DNA of 64,000 bases from Clostridium algidicarnis DSM 15099 (GTDB lineage Bacteria > Bacillota > Clostridia > Clostridiales > Clostridiaceae). The notes under the pieces were generated by a model, which saw nothing but the letters and a program-made list of their open reading frames with translations, ran no database searches and had not been told where the DNA came from. Shown here one piece after another: positions 62,937 to 64,000 of the stretch. The stretch covers positions 1 through 64,000 of the forward strand of contig NZ_PTIS01000013.1 of the NCBI RefSeq assembly GCF_002934235.1, written 5' to 3'. The translations under genes and the position numbers were made by a program. Every line of letters begins with the position of its first letter. The first letter of the stretch is position 1.

Positions 62937-64000
62937 CTACTTTAACTCTTTTAAAACTTCTTTTATTATACGTTCTAACATCTTAAAGTCCTCTGTTTTA
63001 TCTTTGTCTTCATTAGTATCTATAACTCTATTTGTATCATCTACTGATCTTTTAAATTCATCAACTTTACGAACTCCATAACCAATTTTACGTATATATA
63101 CTAAATTCATAGGTGAAACATTATCCGATGTCATACCCTTGCCTGCAGATCCGCTACCTAGAGTCATTGAAGGGAATAAATTTGTAGTAGCTCCCATACT
63201 TCCAAAAGTTCCTGGAGTATTAACAAGTACTCTACCAACTGGCTTCTTCAATGCAAATTGCTGAATAACATCTTCATCCTTTGAATGTATAACTAATGTA
63301 TGTCCATGTCGCTCACTTAGTAACAATTCTATACACTTTTCACAAGCATGCATCCAATCATTTTCTACGTAAAAGGCTAATACAGGACTTAGCTTTTCTC
63401 TTGAGTAAGGATTTACTTTAGAAACAAACTTTTGCTCTGAAATAAGAATCCTAATATCTTCTGTAACACTAAATCCAGCTCTTTTAGCTAAAAATTGTGG
63501 TGATTTACCAACCATCTCAAAGTCAAGACTTCCGTCTCTAAAAAAGAATAATTTCCCTAAGCTTTCAGCTTCCTCTTTAGTCATAAAGTACCCACCATTT
63601 TTTTGTAGTTCCTTTTTTACTTCTGTTTCAATGCAGCTATCAACAACAATTGACTGCTCTGCAGCAGAAACAACACCGTAATCAAAGCTCTTACTTTCAA
63701 TAATATCTTTAGCCGCATTACTTATATCAGCTGTACGCTCTATAAATGCTGGGCCATTTCCATTACCTCCATAGATTACTGGCTTTCCAGATTTGTAAGC
63801 TTCATCAAGCATTTCTGGTACACCGGTATTCATTATAAGTGAAGTATCTTTATGATTCATAAGTTCTAAGGATCCACTTTTCATAACTGTATGCAAATAT
63901 GCAAGAGCACCTTCTGGAAGTCCAGCTTCCTTTGCAGCTCTTATTAGAATATCCATTGTTTTAAAAGTAGTATTCTTAGCTCTTGGATGAGGTGAAAATA
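62937..64000 (-). CDS. Aldehyde dehydrogenase homologue lacking the catalytic cysteine, partial
   Basis: Runs off the right edge; the visible 350 residues cover most of the enzyme. The fold is the EutE/PduP type, but where relatives have GTICASEQS this protein reads GVVSAAEQS, so the nucleophile Cys is replaced by Ser. The cofactor segments seem maintained (GGNGNGPAFIERTADI, VGRVLVNTPGTFGSMGATTN). It ends with an amphipathic helix (MLERIIKEVLKELK). It may be a scaffold or a regulatory subunit of the true dehydrogenase. Confidence 0.9.
   Translation of the reverse strand, partial: FSPHPRAKNTTFKTMDILIRAAKEAGLPEGALAYLHTVMKSGSLELMNHKDTSLIMNTGVPEMLDEAYKSGKPVIYGGNGNGPAFIERTADISNAAKDIIESKSFDYGVVSAAEQSIVVDSCIETEVKKELQKNGGYFMTKEEAESLGKLFFFRDGSLDFEMVGKSPQFLAKRAGFSVTEDIRILISEQKFVSKVNPYSREKLSPVLAFYVENDWMHACEKCIELLLSERHGHTLVIHSKDEDVIQQFALKKPVGRVLVNTPGTFGSMGATTNLFPSMTLGSGSAGKGMTSDNVSPMNLVYIRKIGYGVRKVDEFKRSVDDTNRVIDTNEDKDKTEDFKMLERIIKEVLKELK

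Overview
The window is 64 kb of a very AT-rich chromosome. Strong AGGAGG-type ribosome binding sites, occasional TTG/GTG starts, tight same-strand operons ending in hairpin-plus-T-run terminators, RNase J, a TrkA/TrkH pair, an IIABC fructose PTS and a glycyl-radical choline microcompartment all point to a Clostridium. The gene content resembles the C. sporogenes / proteolytic C. botulinum group, but that species-level guess is inference. Nearly all genes are on the minus strand. No tRNA, rRNA, CRISPR array or complete insertion sequence was seen.

Layout. 0-23 kb is mostly housekeeping and transport: an ornithine-cyclodeaminase-family enzyme, a cysteine-less HMA protein with a secreted phosphoesterase, a heterodimeric ABC exporter, methionine aminopeptidase, xanthine phosphoribosyltransferase, a YibE/F membrane protein, a 1384-residue wall-anchored PHP-domain hydrolase, a MATE pump, an SsuABC/ThiXYZ-like importer, a CDF cation exporter and RNase J. 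23.6-28.7 kb is a gene graveyard. TPR, pyridoxamine-oxidase-like, Nudix, two GNAT and DUF5412 genes there are truncated, internally deleted or frameshifted, beside an intact APH-fold kinase and a secreted metzincin-like protease pair. 28.7-47 kb holds a PTP-like phytase, a second MATE pump, the fructose operon (regulator, 1-phosphofructokinase, PTS), Trk potassium uptake, a second heterodimeric ABC exporter, an RluF-type pseudouridine synthase, a cysteine hydrolase, a sodium/proton-type antiporter with a structured leader, and a probably Fur-controlled flavodoxin/DUF3793 operon.

47.3-52.4 kb is the most novel region: a small RiPP (ribosomally made, modified peptide) locus. Tandem copies of a 36-residue precursor gene (two intact, one decayed) have an identical or near-identical leader and a CxCxCG...GGGA core. 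They precede a radical SAM/SPASM maturase, a cytoplasmic S41-type protease and an ABC exporter. A fragment of a second ABC gene lies at the 5' edge, so the locus was once larger or duplicated.

52.9-64 kb is a choline-degrading bacterial microcompartment operon: choline trimethylamine-lyase CutC and activase CutD, CoA-acylating aldehyde dehydrogenase, PduL, three BMC shell proteins, a EutN vertex protein, EutQ, EutJ and EutT-like proteins. A second aldehyde dehydrogenase homologue, running off the right edge, has lost its catalytic cysteine.

A 151-152 bp structured element occurs three times (21.2, 47.0 and 52.8 kb). Two copies begin inside the 3' ends of genes and supply their stop codons. 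It looks like a non-autonomous mobile element or a repeated structured RNA. At least eight very short reading frames with ribosome binding sites add to the conventional gene set.
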